Source of the DNA: Paracoccaceae bacterium
GTDB taxonomy: Bacteria; Pseudomonadota; Alphaproteobacteria; Rhodobacterales; Rhodobacteraceae
Length of the DNA: 64,000 bases
Assembly: GCA_022843025.1 (NCBI GenBank)
Contig: JALHOL010000004.1
Location: forward strand, 62,001-126,000
Direction of reading: 5' to 3'
The notes under the pieces were generated by a model. That model was not told the DNA's origin. It searched no databases and saw only the letters and a list, made by a program, of their open reading frames with translations. Positions 42,334-52,230 of the stretch are shown in pieces (position 1 is the stretch's first letter; each line of letters opens with the position of its first letter). A program made the translations under genes and the position numbers.

Positions 42334-43032
42334 ATGCCCCGCCCCATAGCCAACTGGATGAACGCCCTGCCGACCGACCATCTGATCGCCGAGTTTTCGG
42401 TCTGGTCTGCCGATCTGATCCGGCTTGCCGATGATATGGCGCGCATCCGGCCCCATGCCGATATTCTGCATATTGATGTGGCGGATGGGGTGTTTGCGCC
42501 GTCTTTCCTGTTCTTTCCTGATCTGGTGGCGCGGATTCGCGATGTGTCTGATCTGCCGATCCACGTGCATCTGATGGTGGATGATGCCGTGCTGCTGTCG
42601 CAGATCGACCAGTTTGCCGAAGCGGGGGCGGACCTGATCAGCCTGCATGCGGAAAACGACGCTTTGGCCGGGCCTGCGCTTGACCGGATTGCCGCCCATG
42701 GCGTGAAGGCGGGTATGGTGCTGCGGGTGGAGACGCCGGTGGAGCGGGCCGACCCGTGGTTACAACATATTGATATGCTGACACTTCTTGGCACCGCCAT
42801 CGGGGTGAAAGGGCAAGGTTTGGACCCGTCGGCCACCACAAGGCTGCAAACGGCGGCGGGGTTGATCGCCGAAAGCGGGCGACGGATCGTGCTGGCCGCT
42901 GATGGCGGTATTCGCGACACCACCGTCCCCCTGCTGCGGGCGGCGGGGGCCGAGACGGTGGTGCTGGGATCGCTGGCCTTTGGCGCGGCGGATCTTGGGG
43001 CGCGGATGGCGTGGCTGCGGGGGTTGGGCTGA
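42334..43032 (+). CDS. ribulose-phosphate 3-epimerase family protein
   Basis: 232 aa TIM barrel. Metal-binding residues of Rpe/AlsE are kept: HIDVADG, HVHLMVDD and the catalytic Asp in LAADGGIRD. The N-terminal PSILSAD of housekeeping Rpe is diverged (AEFSVWSADLIRLADDM), and the phosphate loop VKGQGLDPS is present. Because it closes a ketohexose operon it may be an allulose- or tagatose-6-phosphate 3-epimerase rather than the Calvin/pentose-phosphate Rpe. Confidence 0.85.
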   Translation: MPRPIANWMNALPTDHLIAEFSVWSADLIRLADDMARIRPHADILHIDVADGVFAPSFLFFPDLVARIRDVSDLPIHVHLMVDDAVLLSQIDQFAEAGADLISLHAENDALAGPALDRIAAHGVKAGMVLRVETPVERADPWLQHIDMLTLLGTAIGVKGQGLDPSATTRLQTAAGLIAESGRRIVLAADGGIRDTTVPLLRAAGAETVVLGSLAFGAADLGARMAWLRGLG

Positions 43033-43087
43033 GGCGGGCGTATTTTTGGACAAAGCCCTGAGAACGCTGTGTAAATCACGGGATCTG

Positions 43088-43139
43088 CGGTGCAGCGCCC
43101 GGTGCAGCAGGCTGTGCAGCACACTGTATGCACGCAGCG
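43088..43139 (-). repeat. 52-bp element with four TGCA cores, copy B
   Basis: Read on the minus strand this block matches copy A (10941-10992) at 44 of 52 positions, with the four TGCA cores at the same 14/12/12-bp spacing. It lies 54-105 bp upstream of the PaiB-like gene and 55 bp past the Rpe-like gene. Function unknown. Confidence 0.6.
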
Positions 43140-43192
43140 CACGGTGATAGGTCGGTTAACCAGAACCAGTCGAATCGTTTTGGAGTGGCCTG

Positions 43193-43798
43193 ATGCACCC
43201 GAATCCTGCCTTTCGCGGCGCGAGCCGTGACGACAACCTTGCCTTTGCCGCCGCGCGGGGCTTCGGGATGCTGTGCATCAGTGGCGATGCGGGGCCGGTG
43301 GCCGCCCATGTGCCCTTTGTGATCATGCCGGGGGGCGCGGTGGAGGTGCATCTGGCGCGGTCCAACGCGATTGCGCGGGCGGCGCTGCCGCTGCCAGCGC
43401 TGCTGGCGGTGCAGGGGCCGGATGCCTATATCTCGCCCGATTGGTATGGGGTGCCGGATCAGGTGCCGACGTGGAATTATGTGGCGGTGCATCTGCGTGG
43501 CGTGCTGCATCCGATGGCTAATGCGGGGCTGGAGCCGCAGGTGGATGCGCTGACCGCCGAGTTCGAGGCCCGGCTGCCGGACAAGCGACCCTGGACCAAG
43601 CACAAGATGGGCGAAGGGGTAATGGAGCGGATGATGCGGGGCATCCTGCCGTTCCGGCTGGAAGTGACCGAAGTCGACGGGACCTGGAAGCTGAACCAGA
43701 ACAAGACGCCCGAAGCGCGGGCGGGGGTCATCGCCGCGCTAGAGGCGCAAGGCGGGATGGCGGCCGAGATTGCGGGGCTGATGCGGCGGCTGGGGTGA
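43193..43798 (+). CDS. PaiB-like FMN-binding protein
   Basis: 201 aa. Family landmarks MHPNPAFRGASRDDNLAFAA, CISGDAGPVAAHVPFVI, YISPDWYGVPDQVPTWNY and KLNQNKTPEARAGVIAAL. The fold is a flavin-reductase-like split barrel; Bacillus PaiB is described as a negative regulator, but family members are more likely small flavoenzymes. ATG 43193 with TGGAG ribosome site. A palindromic array starts just past its stop. Confidence 0.88.
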   Translation: MHPNPAFRGASRDDNLAFAAARGFGMLCISGDAGPVAAHVPFVIMPGGAVEVHLARSNAIARAALPLPALLAVQGPDAYISPDWYGVPDQVPTWNYVAVHLRGVLHPMANAGLEPQVDALTAEFEARLPDKRPWTKHKMGEGVMERMMRGILPFRLEVTEVDGTWKLNQNKTPEARAGVIAALEAQGGMAAEIAGLMRRLG

Positions 43799-43800
43799 GT

Positions 43801-43940
43801 GCGGAATTTGATGCAAGTTCCGCGACGGTCTTTGACGCAAAAACCGGGGTACGCCCGGCCACCACCGGGATGCGGGATCCGGCACGGAGTGCAGCGGAAT
43901 TTGCGTCAAATTCCGGCGCGGTTTCTGCGACAGAAACCGC
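43801..43940. repeat. array of four intergenic palindromes
   Basis: Four short hairpins with 3-base loops: 43801-43823, 43827-43845, 43896-43914 (arms GGAATTTG / CAAATTCC) and 43918-43940 (perfect 10-bp stem, arms GCGGTTTCTG / CAGAAACCGC). They fill most of the gap between the PaiB-like gene and the GST gene. No T-tracts. Related but not identical to the arrays at 47.8, 57.5 and 59.1 kb. Confidence 0.65.
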
Positions 43941-44011
43941 TTGGGCGGGTGGTTGCGGCGCTGCGGGGACAGGCATAGGGTCGGGCCAGACAACCTGCGG
44001 AGGGTTCTGCC

Positions 44012-44617
44012 ATGCACCTCTATTTTTCGCCCACCTCACCCTATGTGCGCAAGGTGATGGTCCTGCTGCACGAGACGGGGCAGATCGGCGAGGTGGAACT
44101 GGTCATGGGGTCGGGCAACCCTGTCGATCCGGCGGGTGCACCGCTGGACGCCAACCCCTTGGGCAAGGTGCCCGCGCTGGAGCGTCCCGATGGGCCGGCG
44201 CTGTACGACAGCCGGGTGATCTGTCGCTATCTGGATGCCCGCGCCGGAGCGGGGCTTTATCCCGAGGGCGCGCGGCTTTGGGACACGCTGACGGTGGAGG
44301 CGACGGGGGATGGCATCCTCGATGCCGCTTTGCTGATGGTTTATGAGGGGCGCATCCGGCCCGAGGAATTGCGTTTTGCGCCTTGGGTCGAAGGGCAGTG
44401 GGCCAAGGTGGACCGGGCGCTGGATGCGCTGGAGACGCGCTGGATCGCGCATCTGGAGGGGCCACTGGACGCCGGGCAGATCGCGGTGGGCTGTGCGCTG
44501 GGCTATCTGGATTTTCGCCATGACGCGCGGGACTGGCGCAACGGGCGGCCCCGGCTGGCGGGCTGGTTCGCGGGGTTTGACGTGCGCGCGTCCATGCGGG
44601 CCACCGTTCCGACCTGA
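44012..44617 (+). CDS. glutathione S-transferase family protein
   Basis: 201 aa. Thioredoxin-like N-terminal domain (MHLYFSPTSPYVRKVMVLLHE, NPLGKVPALERPDG, LYDSRVICRYLDA with the Glu of the usual ES motif replaced by Asp-Ser) and an all-helical C-terminal domain. Strong GGAGGG ribosome site. No partner gene; role undefined beyond the family. Confidence 0.88.
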   Translation: MHLYFSPTSPYVRKVMVLLHETGQIGEVELVMGSGNPVDPAGAPLDANPLGKVPALERPDGPALYDSRVICRYLDARAGAGLYPEGARLWDTLTVEATGDGILDAALLMVYEGRIRPEELRFAPWVEGQWAKVDRALDALETRWIAHLEGPLDAGQIAVGCALGYLDFRHDARDWRNGRPRLAGWFAGFDVRASMRATVPT

Positions 44618-44989
44618 GGCGGGGCTGCCGGAATGGCGCCGCGCGCGAATTAACGAAATTTACGGGATTCCCGTTCCTTATTGGGCTGACCGGCGGGAGG
44701 TGGTGCCGCGCCCCGCGCTTTTGGCGGATGTGCAGGGATGTGCGCTACGACTTGTCGCAGGGGGTTGCGCCGGGCCGCAGGCGGCCCAGACTCCGGCAAT
44801 GGAAAGAGCGCCCAACTGCCACAGGGCGTGATTTCCTTGGCCTTTTGGCGGGGATGCGCCCGTTTGTCCGCTGGACGATCTGGTGCGACCGGTCTAAAAG
44901 CCGCCCGGTATGGCTGCGGGAAACTGCGGCCCACATGGATTTTCGAGTCGCGGGACTTCCCCGCGGATCTGGAATAGGGAGAAGTTCTC
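44618..44989. other. 372-bp gap upstream of petA
   Basis: Expected to hold the promoter of the cytochrome bc1 operon. No ORF here has a credible start. I see a small hairpin CGCGGG-ACTT-CCCGCG-type at about 44949-44966 and the petA ribosome site AGGGAGAAG, but no promoter I would commit to. Confidence 0.4.
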
Positions 44990-45553
44990 GTGTCCCACGC
45001 TGAAGACAACACAGGTACCCGTCGGGATTTCCTGTACTATGCGACGGCAGGGGCCGGTGCGGTTGCCACGGGCGCCGCTGTCTGGCCGCTGGTCAACCAG
45101 ATGAACCCGTCGGCCGATGTGCAGGCGCTGTCGTCGATCTTTGTTGATGTGTCGGCGGTTGAGCCGGGCACGCAGCTGACGGTGAAATGGCTGGGCAAGC
45201 CGGTGTTCATCCGCCGCCGCATGCCGGAAGAGATTGAGGCCGCGCGCGCTACGGCGCTGACCGAACTGCCCGATCCGCTGGCCGAGAATGCGAATGCGCA
45301 GCCTGGTGCCGATGCTTCGGACCAAAACCGCACGCTGGATGAGGCGGGTGAGTGGCTGGTGATGATGGGGGTTTGCACCCATCTGGGCTGCGTGCCGCTG
45401 GGCGATGGATCAGGCGATTTCGGCGGCTGGTTCTGCCCCTGCCACGGGTCGCACTACGACACCGCCGGCCGCATCCGCAAAGGCCCCGCACCGCGCAACC
45501 TGCCGGTGCCCGTGGCGGCCTTTACTGACGAAACCACGATCAAGCTTGGGTAA
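44990..45553 (+). CDS. petA: ubiquinol-cytochrome c reductase Rieske iron-sulfur subunit
   Basis: 187 aa, GTG start after AGGGAGAAG. N-terminal Tat-type anchor ([20 protein letters not shown]). [2Fe-2S] ligands in [10 protein letters not shown] and CPCHGSHYD, with the disulfide Cys in each box. Long insert [20 protein letters not shown] between domains as in Rhodobacter. First gene of petABC; delivers electrons from ubiquinol to cytochrome c1. Confidence 0.98.
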   Translation: MSHAEDNTGTRRDFLYYATAGAGAVATGAAVWPLVNQMNPSADVQALSSIFVDVSAVEPGTQLTVKWLGKPVFIRRRMPEEIEAARATALTELPDPLAENANAQPGADASDQNRTLDEAGEWLVMMGVCTHLGCVPLGDGSGDFGGWFCPCHGSHYDTAGRIRKGPAPRNLPVPVAAFTDETTIKLG

Positions 45554-45564
45554 GGAACAGACAG

Positions 45565-46902
45565 ATGGCTGGAATTCCGCACGACCATTATGAGCCCAAG
45601 TCGGGTGGCGAGAAGTGGCTGTACAAGCGGCTGCCGATCGTCGGGCTGCTTTACGACACCCTGATGCTGCCGACGCCCAAGAACCTGAACTGGATGTGGA
45701 TCTGGGGCATTGTGCTGACCTTCTGTCTGGCGCTGCAGATCATCACCGGGATCGTTCTGGTGATGCACTACACGCCGCATGTCGACTATGCCTTTGCGTC
45801 GGTCGAACACATCATGCGCAACGTCAACGGCGGCTACATGATCCGCTACCTGCACCAGAACGGCGCGTCGCTGTTCTTTGTGGCGGTCTATCTGCATATC
45901 TTCCGCGGCCTGTATTACGGGTCCTACAAGGCCCCGCGTGAAGTGACGTGGATCATCGGGATGCTGATCTATCTGCTGATGATGGGCACGGCGTTCATGG
46001 GCTATGTGCTGCCTTGGGGGCAGATGTCGTTCTGGGGGGCCACGGTGATCACCGGGCTGTTCGGCGCGATCCCGGGTATCGGCGAAGCGATCCAGACCTG
46101 GCTTCTGGGCGGACCGGCGGTGGACAATGCCACGCTGAACCGTTTCTTCAGCCTGCATTACCTGCTGCCCTTCGTGATTGCCGGTCTGGTGGCCGTGCAT
46201 ATCTGGGCCTTCCACACCACCGGCAACAACAACCCCACCGGGGTTGAGGTGCGCCGCACGTCCAAGGAAGAAGCGGCCAAGGATACCGTGCCGTTCTGGC
46301 CCTATTACGTGATCAAGGACCTGTTCGCGCTGGCGATCATTCTGGCGGTGTTCTTCGCGGTTGTGGGCTTCATGCCGAACTACCTGGGCCACCCTGACAA
46401 CTATATCGAGGCGAACGCGCTGGCGACGCCTGCGCATATCGTGCCGGAATGGTACTTCCTGCCGTTCTACGCCATTCTGCGCGCCTTTACCGCTGATGTC
46501 TGGGTGGTGATCGCGGCGGAATGGATCACCTTCGGGATCGTGGATGCCAAGTTCTTTGGTGTGATCGCGATGTTCGGGGCGATTGCGGTTATGGCGCTGG
46601 CGCCGTGGCTGGACACGTCTTCGGTGCGGTCGGGCCGCTATCGCCCGATGTTCAAGTGGTGGTTTGCGCTGCTTTGCGTGGACTTCATGGTTCTGATGTG
46701 GGTGGGCGCGATGCCGGCCGAAGAGCCCTATGCCACCATCTCGCTGATCGCCTCGGCCTACTGGTTCGCCTATTTCCTGGTGATCCTGCCGCTGTTGGGC
46801 GTGATCGAGAAGCCGGATGCACAGCCGGCGACGATCGAGGATGACTTCAACGCGCATTACGGCAAGCCCGGTGGCTATGCCGCGGCCCAACCGGCCGAGT
46901 GA
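45565..46902 (+). CDS. petB: ubiquinol-cytochrome c reductase cytochrome b
   Basis: 445 aa, full-length bacterial cytochrome b. Haem-ligand helices include [20 protein letters not shown] and [24 protein letters not shown]; the Qo site shows [15 protein letters not shown]-terminus [18 protein letters not shown] is typical of Rhodobacter. Eleven bases after petA, followed by petC. Confidence 0.98.
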   Translation: MAGIPHDHYEPKSGGEKWLYKRLPIVGLLYDTLMLPTPKNLNWMWIWGIVLTFCLALQIITGIVLVMHYTPHVDYAFASVEHIMRNVNGGYMIRYLHQNGASLFFVAVYLHIFRGLYYGSYKAPREVTWIIGMLIYLLMMGTAFMGYVLPWGQMSFWGATVITGLFGAIPGIGEAIQTWLLGGPAVDNATLNRFFSLHYLLPFVIAGLVAVHIWAFHTTGNNNPTGVEVRRTSKEEAAKDTVPFWPYYVIKDLFALAIILAVFFAVVGFMPNYLGHPDNYIEANALATPAHIVPEWYFLPFYAILRAFTADVWVVIAAEWITFGIVDAKFFGVIAMFGAIAVMALAPWLDTSSVRSGRYRPMFKWWFALLCVDFMVLMWVGAMPAEEPYATISLIASAYWFAYFLVILPLLGVIEKPDAQPATIEDDFNAHYGKPGGYAAAQPAE

Positions 46903-46919
46903 GAAGGGAACTGAGGAAG

Positions 46920-47765
46920 ATGATCAGGAATTTCGCACTCAGTGCTGCTGCTGCTCTGGCGCTGTCCTCCGGGGCGGCGCTGGCGGCGGGCGGTCACAAG
47001 GAAATCACCGATGTGGCCTTTGCCCATGAAGGGCCGTTCGGCAAGTTTGACCAGTTCCAGCTTCAGCGCGGGTTGCAGGTCTATACCGAGGTCTGCTCGG
47101 CCTGCCACGGGCTGAAGTACGTGCCGATCCGCACGCTGGCCGATGAGGGTGGCCCGCAGCTGCCCGAAGACCAGGTGCGCGCCTATGCGGCGCAGTTCAC
47201 GGTCACCGATGCCGAAACGGGCGAGGATCGTGAAGGCGTGCCGACCGACCATTTCCCGGCTTCGGGGATGGAAGGCGCGCCGGACCTGTCGCTGATGACA
47301 AAGGCACGCGCCGGGTTCAGCGGCCCCTATGGCACCGGGATGAGCCAGTTGTTCAACGGTATGGGTGGGGCGGAATACATGTATTCCATCCTGACCCATT
47401 ACGAGGAAAACCCGGAATGCGCCCCCGATGGTATCGACGGGTTCTATTACAACACGTCCTTCGACAAGGGGGCCACCCCTGACACCTGCAAGGATGAGAA
47501 GGGGATTTCGACGGTTCCGGGCAGCTGGATCGCGATGCCCGAGCCGCTGTCGGATGATCTGGTGACCTATGCCGATGGCACGGCGGCCACGAAAAGCCAG
47601 ATGGCAGAGGACGTGTCGTCCTTCCTGATGTGGGCGGCAGAGCCGAAGCTGATGGACCGTCGTGAGGCGGGCTTCAAGGCGGTGATCTTCCTGCTGATCC
47701 TGGCCTCGCTGCTGTATCTGACCAACAAGCGGATCTGGGCGGGCGTGAAGGGCAAGACGGCCTGA
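46920..47765 (+). CDS. petC: ubiquinol-cytochrome c reductase cytochrome c1
   Basis: 281 aa. Signal peptide ends [10 protein letters not shown]. Haem attachment VCSACHGLK, family motif [22 protein letters not shown], distal Met region [17 protein letters not shown], and a C-terminal membrane anchor [22 protein letters not shown] 46920 follows a GAGGA site; an in-frame start at 46899 would overlap petB. Extra Cys pair ([16 protein letters not shown]) as in Rhodobacter c1. Confidence 0.98.
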   Translation: MIRNFALSAAAALALSSGAALAAGGHKEITDVAFAHEGPFGKFDQFQLQRGLQVYTEVCSACHGLKYVPIRTLADEGGPQLPEDQVRAYAAQFTVTDAETGEDREGVPTDHFPASGMEGAPDLSLMTKARAGFSGPYGTGMSQLFNGMGGAEYMYSILTHYEENPECAPDGIDGFYYNTSFDKGATPDTCKDEKGISTVPGSWIAMPEPLSDDLVTYADGTAATKSQMAEDVSSFLMWAAEPKLMDRREAGFKAVIFLLILASLLYLTNKRIWAGVKGKTA

Positions 47766-47793
47766 GCCAACCCGGCACTCTGAAATCCAGGAG

Positions 47794-47823
47794 AACCCCG
47801 CCATCGTGCGGGGTTTTTCTTTT
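47794..47823 (+). terminator. rho-independent terminator of petABC
   Basis: Eight-bp stem AACCCCGC / GCGGGGTT, loop CATCGT, then TTTCTTTT, 28 bp after petC. Confidence 0.88.
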
Positions 47824-47841
47824 CTACCGTCAGCCCCGAAC

Positions 47842-47912
47842 GAATTTTCTGCGAAAATTCTGGGCGGGCGGACGTTCGCAGAACGTCCTTTCGGATTTTT
47901 CGCAGAAAAATC
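47842..47912. repeat. array of three intergenic palindromes
   Basis: Three perfect hairpins with 3-base loops: GAATTTTC-TGC-GAAAATTC (47842-47860), GACGTTC-GCA-GAACGTC (47871-47887) and GATTTTTC-GCA-GAAAAATC (47894-47912). The outer two have complementary loops TGC and GCA. Located between the petC terminator and the NDUFA9-like gene. Confidence 0.7.
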
Positions 47913-48011
47913 GTGGCCCCGGGCCTGACCCCAGCCCTGCGGCACAGCGGGTGCTTGGCCTTAGCGGCACAAGCGTGTAATCACGGGCCAAAGCTGATTG
48001 GGGAACCGGAC

Positions 48012-48998
48012 ATGAACAAGCTTGTCACCATCTATGGCGGGTCGGGGTTCGTCGGGCGGTACATCGCGCGCCGCATGGCCAAGGAAGGCTGGCGGGTGCG
48101 GGTAGCCGTGCGCCGCCCGAATGACGCGCTGTTCGTGAAGCCTTATGGCGTGGTGGGTCAGGTGGAGCCTGTGGCCTGCAACATCCGCGATGATGCGTCG
48201 GTGCGCGCCGCGATGCAGGGGGCGGACGCGGTGGTGAATTGCGTGGGCATCCTGAACAAGGCCGGAAAGAACACCTTTGACTCAGTTCAAGCCAGCGGCG
48301 CCGCGCGGATCGCGCGGATCGCGGCCGAGGAAGGTGTGAGCCAGCTGGTGCATCTGTCGGCCATCGGCGCGGATGCGGACAGCGCATCGGAATATCAACA
48401 GACCAAGGCGGCAGGGGAGGCGGCGGTTCTGGCTGCCTTTCCGGGGGCGATGATCCTGCGCCCGTCGATCATTTTCGGCAATGAGGACGGGTTCTTTAAC
48501 CGCTTTGCGGCCATGACACGATTCTCGCCGGTGCTGCCGGTGGTGGGGGCCGCGACGCTGTTCCAGCCCGTACATGTGGATGACGTGGCGCAGGCTGCTG
48601 TGAAGGGGATTACCGGGGCCGCAGCGCCGGGCATCTATGAACTGGGCGGGCCGGAAGTGGCAACGTTCCGGGAATTGATGCAGCGAATGCTGGCCGAGAT
48701 CCGTCGCCGCCGGCTGATCGTGAACATTCCTTTCTTTGCCGCGTCGATCATGGGCGGGGTGCTGGACATGGTGCAGACCCTTTCGCTGGGGCTGTTCAAC
48801 AACGGCATGATCACCCGCGATCAGGTGCGCAACTTGCGGACCGACAACGTGGTGGCGCCCGGTGCGAAAGGCTTTGCCGAGTTGGGGATCACGCCGATGG
48901 CGATGGGCCCTGTGCTGCCGGAATATCTGTGGCGCTATCGCCCGTCGGGGCAATATGCGGCGATCAAGGAATCGGCCAAGAACCTGCGGAAGGTTTGA
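48012..48998 (+). CDS. complex I NDUFA9-like NAD(P)-binding protein
   Basis: 328 aa atypical [59 protein letters not shown] with Tyr and Lys, [18 protein letters not shown] and [10 protein letters not shown]. Matches the alphaproteobacterial NDUFA9-type subunit family associated with respiratory complex I. Position next to petABC fits respiration. ATG 48012; the frame upstream runs through the palindromes. Confidence 0.9.
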   Translation: MNKLVTIYGGSGFVGRYIARRMAKEGWRVRVAVRRPNDALFVKPYGVVGQVEPVACNIRDDASVRAAMQGADAVVNCVGILNKAGKNTFDSVQASGAARIARIAAEEGVSQLVHLSAIGADADSASEYQQTKAAGEAAVLAAFPGAMILRPSIIFGNEDGFFNRFAAMTRFSPVLPVVGAATLFQPVHVDDVAQAAVKGITGAAAPGIYELGGPEVATFRELMQRMLAEIRRRRLIVNIPFFAASIMGGVLDMVQTLSLGLFNNGMITRDQVRNLRTDNVVAPGAKGFAELGITPMAMGPVLPEYLWRYRPSGQYAAIKESAKNLRKV

Positions 48999-49043
48999 TC
49001 CGATGCGCGCGGTCAGCGCTGGACGGGCCGCCGGGAAGGACTG

Positions 49044-49844
49044 ATGGAAAACACGCTGACGGCTGCCCTTCTGGGCCTGATCGAGGGGCTGACCGAGTTC
49101 ATCCCCGTATCGTCGACCGGGCATCTGTTGCTGGCGGGGCATTTCCTTGGCTTTGACAGCCCCGGCCGCACCTTTGAGGTGGTCATCCAACTGGGCGCGG
49201 TACTGGCGATCCTGACGGTTTATGCGGGCAAGCTGTGGAAAGTGGCGTCGACCATCCATAGCGACCCGGCCTCGGCGCGGTTTGTGGCATCGGTGCTGCT
49301 GGCGTTCATTCCGGCGGTGGTTGTGGGCGTGCTGGCGCATGACATCATCAAGACGGTGCTTTTCGAGACGCCGGTTCTGATTGCGGTGATGCTGATTCTG
49401 GGCGGGTTCGTGCTGCTGGTGATCGACCGGGTTGCACCGGAACCGGTGCATGAGGAGGCGATGGCGCTGCCGTTTCGCAAGGCGCTGATCATCGGGGTGA
49501 TCCAGTGTCTGGCCATGGTGCCGGGGGTAAGCCGGTCTGGCGCGACGATCGTGGGGGCGCGGATGCTGGGGGTGGGCAAGCGCGCCTCGGCCGAGTTTTC
49601 GTTCTTTCTGTCGATGCCGACGATGGCCGGGGCCTTTGCCTATGACTTGTACAAGGGCCGGAATGTGCTGGATTTTTCGGCGGTGGTGGATATCGGCGTG
49701 GGCTTTGCGCTGGCCTTTCTGTCGGCGGTTCTGGTGGTGCGCTGGACGCTGGATTTCGTGAGCAGGAACGGCTTTGCGGTGTTCGGCTGGTGGCGAATCA
49801 TTGTGGGAAGCGGGGCGCTGATCCTGCTTTGGCTGGGGTTCTAG
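49044..49844 (+). CDS. uppP: undecaprenyl-diphosphatase UppP (BacA)
   Basis: 266 aa polytopic membrane protein. Both catalytic motifs are present: [20 protein letters not shown] and [18 protein letters not shown]. Recycles undecaprenyl diphosphate for peptidoglycan synthesis. ATG 49044 directly follows GGAAGGACTG. Confidence 0.97.
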   Translation: MENTLTAALLGLIEGLTEFIPVSSTGHLLLAGHFLGFDSPGRTFEVVIQLGAVLAILTVYAGKLWKVASTIHSDPASARFVASVLLAFIPAVVVGVLAHDIIKTVLFETPVLIAVMLILGGFVLLVIDRVAPEPVHEEAMALPFRKALIIGVIQCLAMVPGVSRSGATIVGARMLGVGKRASAEFSFFLSMPTMAGAFAYDLYKGRNVLDFSAVVDIGVGFALAFLSAVLVVRWTLDFVSRNGFAVFGWWRIIVGSGALILLWLGF

Positions 49845-50006
49845 GCTAGTTCGGAACGCGTACTGACCTATTTTCAGCAAGATCGGGCAGTATTTTTGGC
49901 CCATTGCCAGAAAAACAGCTTATTAGGTCATACATGCTGACTTTTATTCCCAAAGCGGGCAAAGTAAGAAGGCGCACCCGAGATTTCCTGTCAGAGAGGG
50001 CGCCTC

Positions 50007-51443
50007 ATGGCAAAGAACCGCATGCTCCAGTTCGTGACCGTGGACAAGGAGACGCCCGAGAAGCGGCCCGCCAACCTGCGGGCGCATGATTTTCACGAGA
50101 TTTACCGTGAATATGCCGCTGAAAAGGCCGCTGAACAGGCGGGGCGGTGCAGCCAGTGCGGCGTGCCCTACTGCCAGTCGCATTGCCCATTGCACAACAA
50201 CATCCCCGATTGGCTGCGCCTGACCGCCGAGGGGCGGTTGCAGGAGGCCTATGAGATTTCGCAGGCGACCAACACTTTCCCCGAGATTTGCGGGCGGATC
50301 TGCCCGCAGGACCGGCTGTGCGAAGGCAATTGCGTGATCGAGCAATCGGGCCATGGCACGGTGACCATCGGGTCGGTTGAGAAGTACATCACGGATACGG
50401 CCTGGGAGAACGGCTGGGTGCAGCCGATCCGGCCGCACTCGGAGAGGACGGAATCGGTGGGGATCATCGGAGCCGGGCCGGGGGGATTGGCGGCGGCGGA
50501 TATGCTGCGGCGCAAGGGTGTGCAGGTCACGGTTTATGATCGGCATGACCGCGCGGGTGGTTTGCTGACCTATGGGATTCCGGGGTTCAAGCTGGAAAAG
50601 CCCGTTGTGATGCAGCGGATCGCGCAGTTGGAAGAGGCGGGCGTGCAGTTCGTTCTGAATTGCAACGTGGGGTCTGACATCAGCTTTGACGCCATCCGGG
50701 GCCAGCATGATGCAGTGCTGATCGCGACGGGCGTTTACAAGGCGCGCGACATTTCCGCCCCCGGCGTGGGCGCGGCGGGGATCGTGAAGGCGCTGGATTA
50801 CTTGACGGCGTCGAACCGCAAGAGCTTTGGCGATGATGTGCAGGAGTTCGACAGCGGTGAGTTGAACGCCGAGCGCAAGCGCGTGGTGGTGATCGGCGGC
50901 GGCGACACCGCGATGGACTGCGTGCGCACGGCGATCCGGCAGGGGGCAACATCGGTGAAGTGCCTGTATCGGCGCGACAAGGCGAACATGCCGGGATCGC
51001 AGCGCGAAGTGCAGAATGCCGAGGAAGAGGGCGTCGAGTTCGTCTGGCTGACGGCACCCAAGGGGTTCACCGGGGGCGCTTCGGTGGAAGGCGTGATGGT
51101 GCAGCGGATGCGTCTGGGCGCGCCCGATGCGACCGGGCGGCAATCGCCGGAACTGATCGAGGGCGCGGATTACGTGGAGCCTGCCGATCTGGTGGTGCAG
51201 GCGCTGGGGTTCGAGCCGGAGGAGATTCCGTCGCTTTGGGGGGTGCCGGAACTGGCAGTTACACGCTGGGGCACCATCAAGGCGGATTTCCGCACGCATG
51301 AGACAAGCCTGCCGGGCGTTTACGCTTCGGGCGATATCGTGCGGGGGGCGTCGCTGGTGGTCTGGGCGATCCGTGACGGGCGCGAGGCGGCAGAGGCGAT
51401 CATGGAATATCTGGCGCAGCCTGCGCAGGTTGCTGCGGAATAG
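50007..51443 (+). CDS. gltD: glutamate synthase small subunit GltD
   Basis: 478 aa. N-terminal Fe-S domain (CSQCGVPYCQSHCPLHNNIP and CGRICPQDRLCEGNC), FAD site IGAGPGGLAAADMLRRKG, NADPH site VIGGGDTAMDCVRTA, and GVYASGDIVRGASLVVWAI near the end. Passes electrons from NADPH to GltB. Its 5' gap (49845-50006) is unusually AT-rich and probably holds the promoter. Confidence 0.97.
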   Translation: MAKNRMLQFVTVDKETPEKRPANLRAHDFHEIYREYAAEKAAEQAGRCSQCGVPYCQSHCPLHNNIPDWLRLTAEGRLQEAYEISQATNTFPEICGRICPQDRLCEGNCVIEQSGHGTVTIGSVEKYITDTAWENGWVQPIRPHSERTESVGIIGAGPGGLAAADMLRRKGVQVTVYDRHDRAGGLLTYGIPGFKLEKPVVMQRIAQLEEAGVQFVLNCNVGSDISFDAIRGQHDAVLIATGVYKARDISAPGVGAAGIVKALDYLTASNRKSFGDDVQEFDSGELNAERKRVVVIGGGDTAMDCVRTAIRQGATSVKCLYRRDKANMPGSQREVQNAEEEGVEFVWLTAPKGFTGGASVEGVMVQRMRLGAPDATGRQSPELIEGADYVEPADLVVQALGFEPEEIPSLWGVPELAVTRWGTIKADFRTHETSLPGVYASGDIVRGASLVVWAIRDGREAAEAIMEYLAQPAQVAAE

Positions 51444-51453
51444 GGACTTGGGC

Positions 51454-52230
51454 ATGTCGGGCAGTGAGGAAATGGTCAGCATGGGGGGCGGGGCAGAGGC
51501 CCCTGCCCTGCCACGGCTGAACATCCCGCTGCTGCGCAAGGACCGGCGGCTGTGGGTGTGGTGGCACAAGGGCACAAGCCGGCGGCTGGTGGTGGTGTTT
51601 TCATCCGTGGGGCATGGGCCGGATACACCGCCCGTGCTGGAATTCGCGCAGAGCGCGACGGCGGGGGGACGTGACAGCGCCGTGTTCATCGCGGACCCGC
51701 AGCGGAGCTGGCTGAATGCGCCGAAGCTGATCGAGGAAATCGTCGAGGTGATCGAAGCGGCGCGCGATGAGATTGGCGCCGAGGAGACAGTGACGCTGGG
51801 CTATTCCATGGGGGGCTTTGCGGCGCTGGTGATCGGGTCGTTTGTGCCGGTTCATGCCGCGCTGGCCTTTTCGCCGCAGATGTCGATTGACCCGGAGCTG
51901 GTGCCGGATGAAGGCCGGTGGAAGCGCTATCGCAACCGGATCGGCGCGATCCGCATTCACTGTGCTGCTGACCATATGGCGGCCGGCACCGTGCATCACA
52001 TCATCATGGGATCGTCGCGGCTGGAAAAGCCGCAGCAGCGGCTGCTGCCGCAGGCGGCCAATGCGAACCTGTATTTCCTGCCCAAGACGCAGCATGACAC
52101 CGCGCCGCGGATCAAGCGGGCGGGGCTTTTGCCCGCCGTTCTGGACCTTGCCTTTTCACGGCGAAGCGATGCCCTTGGGGCCTTGCTGACGCAAACATTG
52201 AACGCCCGCAGCAAAGGAATTGCAGCATGA
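51454..52230 (+). CDS. alpha/beta-hydrolase-fold protein between gltD and gltB
   Basis: 258 aa. The nucleophile elbow is GYSMGGFAALVIG (Ser in SMGGF), followed by FSPQMSIDP and a possible catalytic His in KTQHDTAP. Upstream the strand pattern RLVVVFSSVGHG is a typical core. Substrate unknown; similar proteins in Rhodobacteraceae are annotated only as hydrolases. ATG 51454 lies 10 bp after gltD and its end overlaps the next gene by 4 bp, so it is in the glt transcript. Confidence 0.75.
   Translation: MSGSEEMVSMGGGAEAPALPRLNIPLLRKDRRLWVWWHKGTSRRLVVVFSSVGHGPDTPPVLEFAQSATAGGRDSAVFIADPQRSWLNAPKLIEEIVEVIEAARDEIGAEETVTLGYSMGGFAALVIGSFVPVHAALAFSPQMSIDPELVPDEGRWKRYRNRIGAIRIHCAADHMAAGTVHHIIMGSSRLEKPQQRLLPQAANANLYFLPKTQHDTAPRIKRAGLLPAVLDLAFSRRSDALGALLTQTLNARSKGIAA

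Noticed and set aside
30203-43032. Sulfoquinovose (sulfo-EMP) catabolism
   Set aside because: The LacD/YihT-like aldolase and PfkB kinase raise the idea, but the kinase carries tagatose-kinase-like motifs, GatZ is present, and no sulfoquinovosidase or sulfonate exporter is seen.
43801-43940. CRISPR array
   Set aside because: The repeats are short hairpins of differing sequence without regular spacers, and no cas gene is nearby.
44738-44977. Small ORF upstream of petA
   Set aside because: Two overlapping frames of similar length, no ribosome site, no recognisable protein features.
47794-47912. One long terminator after petC
   Set aside because: The T-tract belongs only to the first hairpin (47794-47823); the following palindromes are a separate repeat family.
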